Of a stretch of 64,000 bases of DNA, positions 36,574 to 45,837 are shown piece by piece. The number at the start of each line of letters is the position of its first letter. Within the stretch, counting starts at the first letter, position 1. The stretch comes from Stygiobacter electus (GTDB lineage: Bacteria; Bacteroidota; Ignavibacteria; Ignavibacteriales; Melioribacteraceae), in the NCBI GenBank assembly GCA_029210465.1, contig JARGDL010000006.1, positions 62,001-126,000 on the forward strand, given 5' to 3'. The translations under genes were made by a program, and so were the position numbers. A model generated the notes under the pieces. That model was not told where the DNA came from. It made no database searches and worked only from the letters and a program-made list of their open reading frames with translations.

Positions 36574-37905
36574 TCATTCCTGTAAATTTTTTATTTTGAT
36601 TGCATGCAATTTTAAAATATCAATTGTTGAAAAATCAACATCAAAGACTGAATAAAGTCCTTGTGGCTCATGCGGAGGATCTCCAGTAAATGGATTCCCA
36701 ACTTCCCATTTATAATTTGAATTAATGTTTCTACCTTCTCCTGCCCATGCCCAAAAATTTGTTCCTGCAATAGCAGAATTAACTTTTATACTATCTTCAA
36801 CTAAATCAAAAATAAATTTATAATAATCATCTCTATATGTTGTTTTTTCGTTGACATTATAATTATCAAAATCTTTACTCAAACCAAATTCCTCAAGTAC
36901 AATTGGTTTATTCAATTTTCTTGATAACAATAAATGTTCATTATAATATTTTATTACTTTTTCTTTTGCTTTGATGTATGTTTTATCTGGATCTTTTGGA
37001 TAATACCAATCCCAATTTTTTGCCCAAATATGAAAAGTATTATAATCAATGTATTCACTTTTGTGTGCATTAAAATAAATTGAATCTATTTGTAAACTTC
37101 CAACTACACCTTCACTACCTATTGATATTAAATGATTATTATCAATTGATTTTATAAACTTTGCTGTTTCATTAATCCATTCGTAATAATTTTTTTGGTT
37201 GTCAATATTTTCAACTGAATACCCAGGTCTTGGTTCATTTGCTAATTGCCATGCCATTATTGTTGGATCTTCAAAATAATATTTGCCGTTAAATTTATTT
37301 TTTCTTGTTATTAACATTCTAACATAATTTCTAAATAACTCATTACCTTTTTCATTTTGATAAAATGAAGCTGAATAATTCATAAAATCTTTCCAGCCAT
37401 TTGTTTGATTTTCAGGATCAACTTTTTGCACTAAATCTGTCCAATAATTGTACGAAAGAAATCCACCAGACCATTCCCAATAATTATTTAAAATTATTAC
37501 AGCATACATATTTCTTTTATTCATTTCATTTAATAAAAAATCTAAACCTTCTAATAAATTTTCATTATAGATATTTGGTTCTGGTTGAAATACTGGTTGT
37601 AAAGTGTTTTTTAGATAAGAAGTTTCTGACGCTCCTAAAATTCTAAGATTAGTAATTCCAATTTCTTTTAAGTTATCTAATTCCCTAATTAATCTTTCTC
37701 TTCCTTTTTCATCTAAACCAAGATAACTTCCGTACCAAAAATTTGTACCAATGAATAAGTATTTTTTTTCACCGATAAAAAAGTGCATTCCTTTTACTTT
37801 TATAAATTCGGGTTCATTCATACTATATGCTTTTAACGTTTGTAATGAAAAACAAATAATGACAAGTAAGTTGATCTTTATAAAATTTTGTAATTTGAAC
37901 TTCAT
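36574..37905 (-). CDS. Secreted GH5-family beta-mannanase-like glycosidase
   Basis: Signal peptide (about 1-28), then a GH5_7-like TIM barrel: G-T-N-F-W-Y-G near the N-terminus, L-R-I-L-G, acid/base E224 in W-Q-L-A-N-E-P-R and nucleophile E339 in V-L-E-E-F-G. This is the arrangement of endo-beta-1,4-mannanases, so a mannan- or glucomannan-type substrate is likely. There is no sorting domain, so it is probably periplasmic. The gene stands alone between DedA (convergent) and the Ycf48-like gene (divergent). Confidence 0.9.
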   Translation of the reverse strand: MKFKLQNFIKINLLVIICFSLQTLKAYSMNEPEFIKVKGMHFFIGEKKYLFIGTNFWYGSYLGLDEKGRERLIRELDNLKEIGITNLRILGASETSYLKNTLQPVFQPEPNIYNENLLEGLDFLLNEMNKRNMYAVIILNNYWEWSGGFLSYNYWTDLVQKVDPENQTNGWKDFMNYSASFYQNEKGNELFRNYVRMLITRKNKFNGKYYFEDPTIMAWQLANEPRPGYSVENIDNQKNYYEWINETAKFIKSIDNNHLISIGSEGVVGSLQIDSIYFNAHKSEYIDYNTFHIWAKNWDWYYPKDPDKTYIKAKEKVIKYYNEHLLLSRKLNKPIVLEEFGLSKDFDNYNVNEKTTYRDDYYKFIFDLVEDSIKVNSAIAGTNFWAWAGEGRNINSNYKWEVGNPFTGDPPHEPQGLYSVFDVDFSTIDILKLHAIKIKNLQE

Positions 37906-37983
37906 TTTAACCTAATAATATTTACTTTAAAATTACAAAATCTTTTAATTAGCTTATATTTGTAAAAAAAATTTTAGGTATTT

Positions 37984-39087
37984 ATGAAAATATTTTTTCT
38001 GTTAGTTCTTTCTTTAATCTTGATTTATTCCTGTTCTACACAAAAAGAGATTGTAAAAGAAAAAATTACAATTGAAAAATCTGATAGCATTGCAGCTAAA
38101 AAAGAATATTCATTTTCATTCGAAGTTTACTCAAAAAAAATAAATTCAAATCTTCGTGGTTTATCTGTAGTGGACTCATTAACAGCATGGGCAAGTGGTT
38201 CAAACGGATTAATTCTTAAAACAACTGATGGCGGAAAATCCTGGAAAGAATTTAAAGTAAAGGGATTTGAAACTTTAGATTTTCGTGATGTCGAAGCATT
38301 TGATGAAAATAATGCCATCGTTATGTGTGTTGATGCCCCAGCTTTTTTCTTTAAAACAACTGATGGTGGTAAAAGTTGGAAAAGAAAATATATGAACCGA
38401 AATCCAAATATTTTTTTTGATGGTTTTGCCTTTTGGAATAATCAAAAAGGTATTGCATTAAGTGATCCAATTGAAGGTAAATTTTATATTGTTATAACAG
38501 ATAATTCTGGTGAAACTTGGAAAGAAATTCCTAATATGAATATTTCTTCAGCATTAAAAAATGAAGGTGGCTTTGCCGCAAGTGGAACTTCAATTACTGT
38601 TTTTGGAAAAGATTTAGTTTGGTTTGGTACTGGCGGTGCTGAAAGAACAAGAATTTTCTTTTCTGAAGATGCTGGCCTAAATTGGAGAACAACTGAGGTT
38701 CCTATTAAAAGTAGAAATTCTTCAAGTGGAGTTTTTTCTATTGCTTTTAAGGATGAATTAAATGGTATTGCTGTTGGTGGTGATTACAAAGACCTCAAAA
38801 ATTCAATCTCTAACTGTGCTATTACTGATGATGGCGGGCTATCATGGCAAGCTATTGAAAAAAATAATCCATTTGGTTTTAAGTCCTGTGTAGCTTGGAA
38901 TGAATTTTATCAAATTTATTTTTCAACAGGTACAAGTGGAACTGATTTTTCAAGTGACTTTGGTAAATCATGGAAATTTATTGATAACAAAAGTTTTAAT
39001 ACAATTTCAATTTCAAAGAAAGATGGTACAACATTTTTAGTTGGTGAAAAAGGAATAATTGCGAAATTAAATATTAATATGAAGTAG
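37984..39087 (+). CDS. Ycf48-like/BNR-repeat lipoprotein
   Basis: Lipoprotein of 367 residues (lipobox I-Y-S-C, Cys at ~17) folded as a beta-propeller of the photosystem-II-assembly Ycf48 / sialidase-like type. Repeats carry the signature T-D-G-G-K-S-W-K (about 82-90 and 125-132), D-N-S-G-E-T-W-K and S-E-D-A-G-L-N-W-R. In heterotrophic bacteria such propellers are general binding or assembly proteins; the sialidase catalytic residues are not evident. An intrinsic terminator follows about 90 bp after the stop. Confidence 0.85.
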   Translation: MKIFFLLVLSLILIYSCSTQKEIVKEKITIEKSDSIAAKKEYSFSFEVYSKKINSNLRGLSVVDSLTAWASGSNGLILKTTDGGKSWKEFKVKGFETLDFRDVEAFDENNAIVMCVDAPAFFFKTTDGGKSWKRKYMNRNPNIFFDGFAFWNNQKGIALSDPIEGKFYIVITDNSGETWKEIPNMNISSALKNEGGFAASGTSITVFGKDLVWFGTGGAERTRIFFSEDAGLNWRTTEVPIKSRNSSSGVFSIAFKDELNGIAVGGDYKDLKNSISNCAITDDGGLSWQAIEKNNPFGFKSCVAWNEFYQIYFSTGTSGTDFSSDFGKSWKFIDNKSFNTISISKKDGTTFLVGEKGIIAKLNINMK

Positions 39088-39173
39088 TTTTCATTAAAAA
39101 TAATTTTTTTTAATTTGTGAATGCCAATAGGCACATTTAATAACAAATAATGGATTCTTATTCACTACTTGCC

Positions 39174-39207
39174 AAAAGAGGTTGAATTTTCAACCTCTTT
39201 TGTTTTT
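39174..39207 (+). terminator. Intrinsic terminator after the Ycf48-like gene
   Basis: 13-bp stem with arms AAAAGAGGTTGAA and TTCAACCTCTTTT, 2-nt loop, followed by GTTTTT. It lies upstream of the ATG at 39265, which is why the long upstream extension of the DUF255 frame is not taken as coding. Confidence 0.88.
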
Positions 39208-39264
39208 AAATTAATCTTCAATCTAGAACTTTTAATTCCACTGTCTCGTTTATCAAATAAAAAC

Positions 39265-41316
39265 ATGAAACCAAACAATCTTATCAATGAACTTTCTCCT
39301 TATCTTCAACAACATGCTTTCAATCCTGTTGATTGGTATCCATGGAATGATAAAGCATTTCAAAAAGCAATTGATGAAAACAAACCAATTTTTTTATCGA
39401 TTGGGTACTCCACTTGCCATTGGTGTCATGTCATGGAAAAAGAATCTTTTGAAGATGAAGAAATTGCAAATATTTTAAATAAATATTTTGTTTCTATAAA
39501 AGTTGATCGTGAAGAAAGACCCGATATTGATTCAATATACATGACGACTTGCCAATTAACTACTGGTCATGGTGGCTGGCCTCTTTCAATTTTTTTAACT
39601 CCAAATAAAAAACCATTTTTTGCTGGTACTTATTTTCCAAAAGAAAATCGCTATGGGAGAATCGGTTTCAAAGATCTACTTTTAAGAATTAAAGAAGCAT
39701 GGGAAAATAATTTAACTGATATAATTAAAAGTTCAGACGATATAACAAATACATTAAATCAATTGTTTGTCAAAACTGAAACGTCCCCAATCAATGAAAG
39801 AATTTTAGATAAAGCTTTTAAATATTTTCAAACAACATTTGATAATGTTCATGGTGGATTTGGTAATGCACCGAAATTTCCTTCACCGCATAATTTAATA
39901 TTTCTTTTATCTTACTGGGATAACAAAACAAATAGTGAATCATTAAACATGGTTTTAGATACTTTGGAAAAGATGCGTTTAGGTGGAATGTATGACCAAA
40001 TTGGTTTTGGCTTTCATAGATATTCAACTGATGAACATTGGCTTGTACCGCATTTTGAAAAAATGTTGTATGACCAAGCATTGCTGATAATTGCTTATTC
40101 TTTTGCTTTTCAAATTACAAAAAAAGATTTTTTTAAAACTACTGTTTATGAGATTGTAGAATATTTAACACTGAAAATGAAAAATAATGATGGCGCATAT
40201 TTTTCTGCTGAAGATGCTGATAGTGAAGGTGAAGAAGGTAAATTTTATTTATGGACTTATGATGAATTAAAAAACTTGCTTTCCGATGATGAATTTTTAC
40301 TTGCTTCAAAGTTTTTTAACATTAAAAAAGATGGAAATTATTTCGATGAATTTTCGCGAACAACAATAGAAAAAAATATTTTACATCAAACTTATTCTTT
40401 TGAAGAATATTCCAAATTGAATAATATTAACTTAGATCAGCTTAAAGATAAAATCAGCTCAATAAGAATTAAAATTTATAATCAACGAAAAAATAGAATC
40501 CATCCTTTCAAAGATGAAAAAATATTAACTGATTGGAATAGTCTATTGATTGCTTCATTTTCAATCGCTGGAAGAATCTTGCAGGATGATAATCTACTTG
40601 ATAATGCTAAAAAGATAATTGATTTCATTGAAAATAAAATGAAATCCGAAAGCGGTGTATTACTTCACAGATATAAGAATGGGAAAGCAGATATTAATGC
40701 TACTTTAGATGACTACGCATTTTATATTTGGGGATTAATTGAATTTTATCAGTCAACATTTAATTTCAATATTGTTGATAAAATAAGTTTTTATGTTGAT
40801 CAATCTATCTCGAAATTTTATGATGAAGAAAATGGCGGTTTTTTTCTTGCTGATAAAAATTCAACTGATTTAATTATAAAAACAAAAGATATGTATGATG
40901 GAGCTATTCCATCTGGCAATTCAGTAATGATTTACAATTTGATAAAACTAAATTCTATTTTGTTTCAAAATAAATACAATCATATAATTGAAAAAACATT
41001 CAATTACTTTTCAAATCAATTAGCTCAATCTCCCGCTTCTTCAACTTTCCTTTTATTATCTTATATGAATTATATTTTCCCAAAGGAACTTGTTATAATT
41101 TATAAAGATGAATTTGAACTGAATGAAATAAAGAAAACTATTTTTAATAACTTTTTACCATTAACTACAATTAATGCTTTTCATGTCAACAATAAACCCG
41201 ACAATTTCAAATCTTATGAATTATTGAATGAAAAAACAACTTACTTTTATTGCAGTAATTTTAATTGTAAAATGCCAACAAATAATTTTAGTGAGATTTT
41301 GTCAATTGATAATTGA
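39265..41316 (+). CDS. DUF255 thioredoxin-domain protein (YyaL/SPATA20 family)
   Basis: The ATG at 39265 gives 683 residues and places the start after the terminator of the previous gene. The N-terminal domain is thioredoxin-like, with P-V-D-W-Y-P-W and the redox-type motif C51-H-W-C54 followed by M-E-K-E-S-F. The C-terminal part is an alpha/alpha toroid like N-acylglucosamine epimerases ([32 protein letters not shown]). The family is widespread, cytosolic and of unsettled function. The last codons and the stop (I-D-N-stop) are formed by the first heptads of a tandem repeat. Confidence 0.9.
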   Translation: MKPNNLINELSPYLQQHAFNPVDWYPWNDKAFQKAIDENKPIFLSIGYSTCHWCHVMEKESFEDEEIANILNKYFVSIKVDREERPDIDSIYMTTCQLTTGHGGWPLSIFLTPNKKPFFAGTYFPKENRYGRIGFKDLLLRIKEAWENNLTDIIKSSDDITNTLNQLFVKTETSPINERILDKAFKYFQTTFDNVHGGFGNAPKFPSPHNLIFLLSYWDNKTNSESLNMVLDTLEKMRLGGMYDQIGFGFHRYSTDEHWLVPHFEKMLYDQALLIIAYSFAFQITKKDFFKTTVYEIVEYLTLKMKNNDGAYFSAEDADSEGEEGKFYLWTYDELKNLLSDDEFLLASKFFNIKKDGNYFDEFSRTTIEKNILHQTYSFEEYSKLNNINLDQLKDKISSIRIKIYNQRKNRIHPFKDEKILTDWNSLLIASFSIAGRILQDDNLLDNAKKIIDFIENKMKSESGVLLHRYKNGKADINATLDDYAFYIWGLIEFYQSTFNFNIVDKISFYVDQSISKFYDEENGGFFLADKNSTDLIIKTKDMYDGAIPSGNSVMIYNLIKLNSILFQNKYNHIIEKTFNYFSNQLAQSPASSTFLLLSYMNYIFPKELVIIYKDEFELNEIKKTIFNNFLPLTTINAFHVNNKPDNFKSYELLNEKTTYFYCSNFNCKMPTNNFSEILSIDN

Positions 41317-41346
41317 TAATTGCAAATTGCAAATTGCGAATTGCAA
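41305..41346. repeat. Heptanucleotide tandem repeat at the 3' end of the DUF255 gene
   Basis: Six uninterrupted heptads, ATTGATA twice, then ATTGCAA, ATTGCAA, ATTGCGA, ATTGCAA. The coding region ends inside the second unit, so the stop codon TGA is repeat-derived. Confidence 0.9.
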
Positions 41347-41377
41347 ATTATTAAAGAATTAAAATTAATGTCTATGA

Positions 41378-41427
41378 AAATCTGTGTTATCTGTGGTTTA
41401 TATTTAACCATAGATTAACACAAATAG
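41378..41427. repeat. Dispersed palindromic repeat of the ATCTGTG class between convergent genes
   Basis: Arms of about 18 nt (TGTGTTATCTGTGGTTTA, and TAACCATAGATTAACACA at 41405-41422) form an imperfect hairpin followed by AATAG. Located between the convergent DUF255 and cohesin-protein genes, it could serve as a transcript end for both. Confidence 0.7.
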
Positions 41428-41475
41428 TAATGTTAAAACTTTTTCTTTTATTTTTTTATGAAAAAAACTGGATTG

Positions 41476-43338
41476 TTATTTAACTAATAACATTTTTCTT
41501 GTTTGTGTAAAATCATTCGCTTCTAATTTATAATAATAAATTCCACTTGGTAATTCAGAAGCATCAAAATTTACTTGATAACTTCCAACACTTAATTCCT
41601 TATTTATTAATTCAGCTACATCTTTTCCAATTGAATTGAATACTCTTAATCTAACATAACTTTCTTTCGGTATCTCAAATTTTATTGTCGTTGTTGGATT
41701 AAACGGATTTGGATAATTCTGCTCTAAATTAAATTTTGTTGGAATTCCACCAATTTCTTCTACACCAACAATTGTTTTATCTGTTGACAATGTAGAAATT
41801 TTTGTATCTGAAAATTCTCCATCAGTAATTGTTACCATTACTAAAAAAGATTGACCGGCTTGCGTTACTTTTGGAATCCATTGAAATAAACCATTACTTG
41901 TCATCGTTGCACCTTCAGGACCATTATCCAATTTAAAAGTAATCACATCACCATCAGGATCTGTTGCTTTGTATTGATATTTAAACAAAACTTGAACATT
42001 GTGCACTTGTATTGTAGTATCTGGCATAATCTTAGTAAAAACAGGTGCTGAATTAACTTTGATTACTTTTATTTTTACTGTTGTTGTTGCTGTCAATTGG
42101 CCATCAAAAACAAAAAAAGTAATTTGATAGTCACCTGCTTGATTAGCAGTCGGCTTCCATGTGAATTTATGACTTGTTGCATCAAATGTTGAACCTGTTG
42201 GTAATGTGCCAGTGTAACCATAAGTTAAATTATCTCCGTCAGGATCATTTGCAACTATATCAATTACAAGTGTTTGCCCAGTGTTTACTGTTTTATCAGG
42301 AATAGGCTGAATAGTTGGAGCTACATTCACATCATTTACTTTTATATTCACAGTAATAGATGAAGTCATCTTTCCATCAGAAACTGAAAAGTTCACAGCG
42401 TAATTGCCAGCTTGTTTTCCTGTTGGTGTCCATGAAAATATATGTGTCGTTGGATTAAAATTAGCTCCAGCAGGTAAATTAGTTGCACTATATGTTAAAA
42501 CATCTCCTTCATTGTCTGTTGCTTTTACTTCAAATGATAATTCCTGTCCTTCATTTATTTCTTTATCTGGTATTGCATTTATTTGTGGTGGTGTGTTAAA
42601 ATCAACAACTGTAATTGAAACATTTAATGTAGCAGATGAATTACCATCACTTGCAGAAAATGTTGCTGTATATGTTCCCGCTTGAGTATAATTTGGTGTC
42701 CATGAAAATTCTTTTGTTGTCGCATTAAAATTTGATCCTTCAGGTTTCGATACAACTGAATATGTAACAGGTGCACCTTCTGGATCAACAGCATTAATTG
42801 TAAATTTTAATTCCTGTCCTTCATTTACTGTCTTAGGTGCAACTGCATCAAACACTGGAGGAAAATTTGTAGTTGCTACTGTTGCTCGACCACTTACACT
42901 TGTAAAATTAATATTGTTATTACCATCAGTAAAATAATTATTAAATGATTCATCTACTGTAATTGTTGTTGAACCAACTTTCAAAAGCTTCACTTTTAAT
43001 TTGAATAGAATACCAGAACCAGTAAACTTTTCATTTGGAGCTATTGCAACAACAACTATAATTGATGAATCAGGTCTTGTATCGTTTGTATAACTCAAAT
43101 AACCTGTTGATAAAGTTCCACTATTATCATTTGGATTCATTAAATAAATTACATTTTTATCATACTTTAATCTCATCTGGTAACCGCGTGCATTATATGG
43201 AGTTAAATCATTAACAACCACACCAACAATTTGCTCTGTATCTGGTTGTCCAGAAATTGTTGGTAATGTTACTTGAATTTGGCTATATGCAATAGTTGAA
43301 AAAAGTATTGAAATTAAAAGAATGTTCTTTATATTCAT
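41476..43338 (-). CDS. T9SS-exported protein: cohesin-like domain, Ig-like repeats, sorting domain
   Basis: Signal peptide (1-20, GAGGA before the ATG), then a cohesin-type beta domain (about 21-155: I-S-G-Q-P-D-T-E-Q-I-V-G-V-V-V, Y-Q-M-R-L-K-Y-D). About four cadherin-like/He_PIG Ig repeats of ~90 residues follow, each with F-x-W-T-P-x-x-x-Q-A-G and V-x-D-G. A T9SS sorting domain ends K-M-L-L-V-K. No catalytic domain is present, so this looks like a surface scaffold or adhesin. It shares all modules with the next gene upstream (43761-45761), and both lie beside a giant protein containing a dockerin-like module. Confidence 0.82.
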   Translation of the reverse strand: MNIKNILLISILFSTIAYSQIQVTLPTISGQPDTEQIVGVVVNDLTPYNARGYQMRLKYDKNVIYLMNPNDNSGTLSTGYLSYTNDTRPDSSIIVVVAIAPNEKFTGSGILFKLKVKLLKVGSTTITVDESFNNYFTDGNNNINFTSVSGRATVATTNFPPVFDAVAPKTVNEGQELKFTINAVDPEGAPVTYSVVSKPEGSNFNATTKEFSWTPNYTQAGTYTATFSASDGNSSATLNVSITVVDFNTPPQINAIPDKEINEGQELSFEVKATDNEGDVLTYSATNLPAGANFNPTTHIFSWTPTGKQAGNYAVNFSVSDGKMTSSITVNIKVNDVNVAPTIQPIPDKTVNTGQTLVIDIVANDPDGDNLTYGYTGTLPTGSTFDATSHKFTWKPTANQAGDYQITFFVFDGQLTATTTVKIKVIKVNSAPVFTKIMPDTTIQVHNVQVLFKYQYKATDPDGDVITFKLDNGPEGATMTSNGLFQWIPKVTQAGQSFLVMVTITDGEFSDTKISTLSTDKTIVGVEEIGGIPTKFNLEQNYPNPFNPTTTIKFEIPKESYVRLRVFNSIGKDVAELINKELSVGSYQVNFDASELPSGIYYYKLEANDFTQTRKMLLVK

Positions 43339-43429
43339 TTAAGTCCTCAATTATTCTTATGCAAATATAAATCCAAACTTTGTAATTATAAAAATATTTT
43401 TGGGTTAAGTGTTATATTACGCACAATTA

Positions 43430-43527
43430 ATTGATAATTGATAATTGAGAATTGACAATTGATAATTGATAATTGAGAATTGACAATTGACAATTGATAA
43501 TTGATAATTGAGAATTGACAATTGAAA
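43430..43527. repeat. Perfect 14-copy heptanucleotide array, ATTGANA
   Basis: Fourteen contiguous heptads with no slip. The variable sixth base reads T,T,G,C,T,T,G,C,C,T,T,G,C,A, so the array itself has a 28-bp higher-order period (T-T-G-C blocks). This is the longest heptad array in the window and sits in the spacer between two cohesin-protein genes. Confidence 0.95.
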
Positions 43528-43597
43528 ATTTTAATCTTTGTGAAAATCTGCGTTATCTGTGGTTATTTATTTTATCAACTATTACAACTAATGATAA

Positions 43598-43638
43598 TTG
43601 ATAATCTATCTATCGGTAGACAGGTGTATAATGTATAA
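43598..43638. repeat. Palindrome D flanked by heptads
   Basis: ATTGATA, then CTATCTATCGGTAGACAGG (43606-43624), then GTATAATGTATAAT. The same composite (heptads, CTACC-GGTAG palindrome, heptads) recurs at 56712-56920 and 61322-61378. Confidence 0.7.
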
Positions 43639-43707
43639 TTAATTCTTTGCGGGCATTGCGACTTGGCGTGAAATTTTTATTATCTTAATTCTTTACTTTT
43701 AATCATA

Positions 43708-43738
43708 AAAAAATGCCCCTACGAAGAGGGGCATTTTT
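43708..43738 (-). terminator. Intrinsic terminator of the cohesin-protein gene at 43761
   Basis: Stem AATGCCCCT / AGGGGCATT with a 6-nt loop and a T-run on the minus strand, about 25 bp after the stop codon. Confidence 0.92.
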
Positions 43739-43760
43739 AAATTTATTCATCAACTCAAAA

Positions 43761-45761
43761 TTATTTCATCAATAACATTTTCTTTATTTGTGAAAAATCA
43801 CCTGCATCAATTTTATAAATATACATTCCTGATGGCAAATTACTTGCATCAAAATTAACTGTATGGTAACCAGCAGACATTACATTGTTAACAAGTGTTG
43901 CTACTTCTTGACCAAGAATTGTATAAACACTTAATCTAACATGTGATTCTTTTGGTAAACCAAATTTGATGCTTGTTGTTGGGTTGAATGGATTTGGATA
44001 GTTTTGATATAATTCAAAACTAGCTGGAATTTCTTCAGTCTCAACTTTAGTATCAGGAATTACTGTAACATAAGCAATTCTTGATGGTGTTGAAAATACT
44101 CCATCACTTGCAAGAACTACAATTTGCCATTTACCAGCTTGTTTATTAGATGGTTTCCATCCAAAAACACCTGTTGAAGATACAATTATTGCACCTTCTG
44201 GTTTAGGATCTTGTAAGAAATAAGAAATATTATCACCTTCAGCATCAATTGCTTTGTATGTGAATATCAAATTCTTTCCACCAAGTATTGTTGTATCTGG
44301 CATTTGTTTAGCACCAGCTACAGCAAATGATGGAGGTGTATTTGTATTTGTTACAGTAATACTAGCAGGAACTGTTGCCATTGCATTTTTATTATCTTTT
44401 ACAGTAAATAACACATTGTAACTTCCTGCTTGATTGAATAATGGTGTCCAGCTAAATACTTTTGTTGAAGTATTAAAAGTTGCACCACTTGGTACTCCAC
44501 TAGCAGAAACTGTTATTGTATTATCTGTATCAGGATCACTTGCAACAACTGTGAAAGTTAACAATTGTCCTTCTGCTACTGTAAATGGTCCAGCAGGATT
44601 TAAACTAATAGTTGGTGTTCTGTTAACATCATTAACTGTAATAGTAACAGTCAAAGGATCTGAATCAACAGTACCATCATTAGCTTTGAATACTACTGTG
44701 TAAACACCTGCTTGAGTATAAGATGGAGTCCATGCAAAAGCACCAGTTGATGTATTAAATGTAGCGCCAGTTGGTAAACCTGTTGCACTATATGTTAATG
44801 CATCACTATCACCATCAGTTGCAACTACTGTAAATGCCAATGCAGCATTTTCATTTACTGTTTTTGTATCTGTTGCAGCTGCAAAAGCAGGTTTTTTATT
44901 TGTCAAAGTAACTGTACCAGCAGCTGTTACAACAGCTGGAGAACCAGTATTGTACATGAAGCTAGTTATATTAACAGTTGATGAACCTTTAACTTTTGCT
45001 TTTGCTTTTAAATATACTAATGTTCCTGTACCAGAAATTGCTGTTCCTTTTGCCCAAGCTAAACTTACTGTACCTGCTGTGTTATCTGTATTGATAGATA
45101 CTTGTCCACCAATTCCTAAAGCATCTTGTTCATAACTCCAGCCTGTAATTTCTAATTTAGCAGGATCAAAAGTTCCATTAAAATTAAAAGAAAGAATGTT
45201 ATCTCCAGCTACTATCTGAGTAGTTTTAATTGGAATTAAAAACTCAGAGTTTAAGCCAGATGTAGTTACATCCTCAACATAAACTTGTACAGAAGCAGCT
45301 GTTGCTTGTCCTGCTGTTAAATTTGCAGCAGGTACTCCATTATTAAATAAGAAGCTAGATGGAGTTAAAGCAGTTGTTCCAGCGGCTTTAAAGTTTATGT
45401 TAATTTTTAATAAAATTCCTGAACCAGTTAAAGCTTGACTATTTGCCCATGCTACGGTTAGTACACCATTTGTCACGTCAGCGTTGTATGAAATCTGTCC
45501 AACTTCACTTTTTGTTCCGGCAACCGTTACTCCTGTAACTTCTACTTTACTATTATCATAATTCATACTAAACTGATAAGAAGTTACATTTTGTCCCGTT
45601 AAGTCGCCAACAAGTATATCTGCAGTTTTTGAACTACCTACAGCTCCAGATATTGTTGGAAATGTAACGCTTACTTGTGCAAAGGTAATACTAGTTCCTA
45701 ACATAAGCATTAAGCTCAATACTGACAGAAACTTTATAACGCTTATTTTGAAACTTCTCAT
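43761..45761 (-). CDS. T9SS-exported protein: two cohesin-like domains, Ig-like repeats, sorting domain
   Basis: The start is the ATG at 45761, preceded by AGAGGTGAT and opening a signal peptide (to F-A-Q). The 666-residue protein has two cohesin-like domains (about 30-150: Y-Q-F-S-M-N-Y-D and V-A-W-A-N-S-Q-A-L-T-G-S-G; and about 160-285: L-S-F-N-F-N-G-T-F-D, L-A-W-A-K-G-T-A-I-S-G-T-G). Three Ig-like He_PIG repeats with F-x-W-T-P or F-G-W-K-P and a T9SS sorting domain follow (K-M-L-L-M-K). It has no enzyme domain. It lies 76 bp downstream of the giant dockerin-like protein gene, separated by a 21-bp palindrome. Confidence 0.84.
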   Translation of the reverse strand: MRSFKISVIKFLSVLSLMLMLGTSITFAQVSVTFPTISGAVGSSKTADILVGDLTGQNVTSYQFSMNYDNSKVEVTGVTVAGTKSEVGQISYNADVTNGVLTVAWANSQALTGSGILLKININFKAAGTTALTPSSFLFNNGVPAANLTAGQATAASVQVYVEDVTTSGLNSEFLIPIKTTQIVAGDNILSFNFNGTFDPAKLEITGWSYEQDALGIGGQVSINTDNTAGTVSLAWAKGTAISGTGTLVYLKAKAKVKGSSTVNITSFMYNTGSPAVVTAAGTVTLTNKKPAFAAATDTKTVNENAALAFTVVATDGDSDALTYSATGLPTGATFNTSTGAFAWTPSYTQAGVYTVVFKANDGTVDSDPLTVTITVNDVNRTPTISLNPAGPFTVAEGQLLTFTVVASDPDTDNTITVSASGVPSGATFNTSTKVFSWTPLFNQAGSYNVLFTVKDNKNAMATVPASITVTNTNTPPSFAVAGAKQMPDTTILGGKNLIFTYKAIDAEGDNISYFLQDPKPEGAIIVSSTGVFGWKPSNKQAGKWQIVVLASDGVFSTPSRIAYVTVIPDTKVETEEIPASFELYQNYPNPFNPTTSIKFGLPKESHVRLSVYTILGQEVATLVNNVMSAGYHTVNFDASNLPSGMYIYKIDAGDFSQIKKMLLMK

Positions 45762-45805
45762 TATCACCTCTATAATTTTTTTAATATTCATTTTAAGATA
45801 AATTC

Positions 45806-45826
45806 GGGTGAGGTTTAACCTCACCC
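45806..45826 (-). promoter_or_regulatory. Palindrome between the giant protein gene and the cohesin-protein gene
   Basis: GGGTGAGGTT, one base, then AACCTCACCC: a perfect 10-bp inverted repeat starting 12 bp past the giant gene stop. No T-run follows on the minus strand, so it may be an mRNA-stabilising hairpin that sets different levels of the two products, or a weak terminator. Confidence 0.6.
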
Positions 45827-45837
45827 ACTTCTGAATA

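Larger units (their letters stand above)
43339..43760. other. Gene-free region packed with repeats
   Basis: A 422-bp gap. From left to right: the upstream region of the cohesin gene, a perfect 14-unit heptad array (43430-43527), an ATCTGTG-class fragment (43545-43565), a palindrome with GGTAGACAGG flanked by heptads (43598-43638), a TTTGCGGGCATTGCGACTTGG segment that resembles one near 61495-61515, and the terminator of the gene at 43761. No protein gene is seen. Confidence 0.75.

Noticed and set aside
39169..39264. 32-codon N-terminal extension of the DUF255 protein
   Set aside because: The extension runs through the terminator hairpin at 39174-39207, and the conserved family start ([11 protein letters not shown]) begins right after the ATG at 39265.
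43430..43527. Origin of replication iterons
   Set aside because: No replication initiator gene, DnaA boxes or strand switch is recognisable here, and the same heptads occur at several other gene ends.
43708..43738. Terminator hairpin containing GTAGGGG, considered as a further REP element
   Set aside because: It lacks the AGCAAGCT apex and has a T-run, so it is an ordinary terminator; the GTAG match is short enough to be chance.
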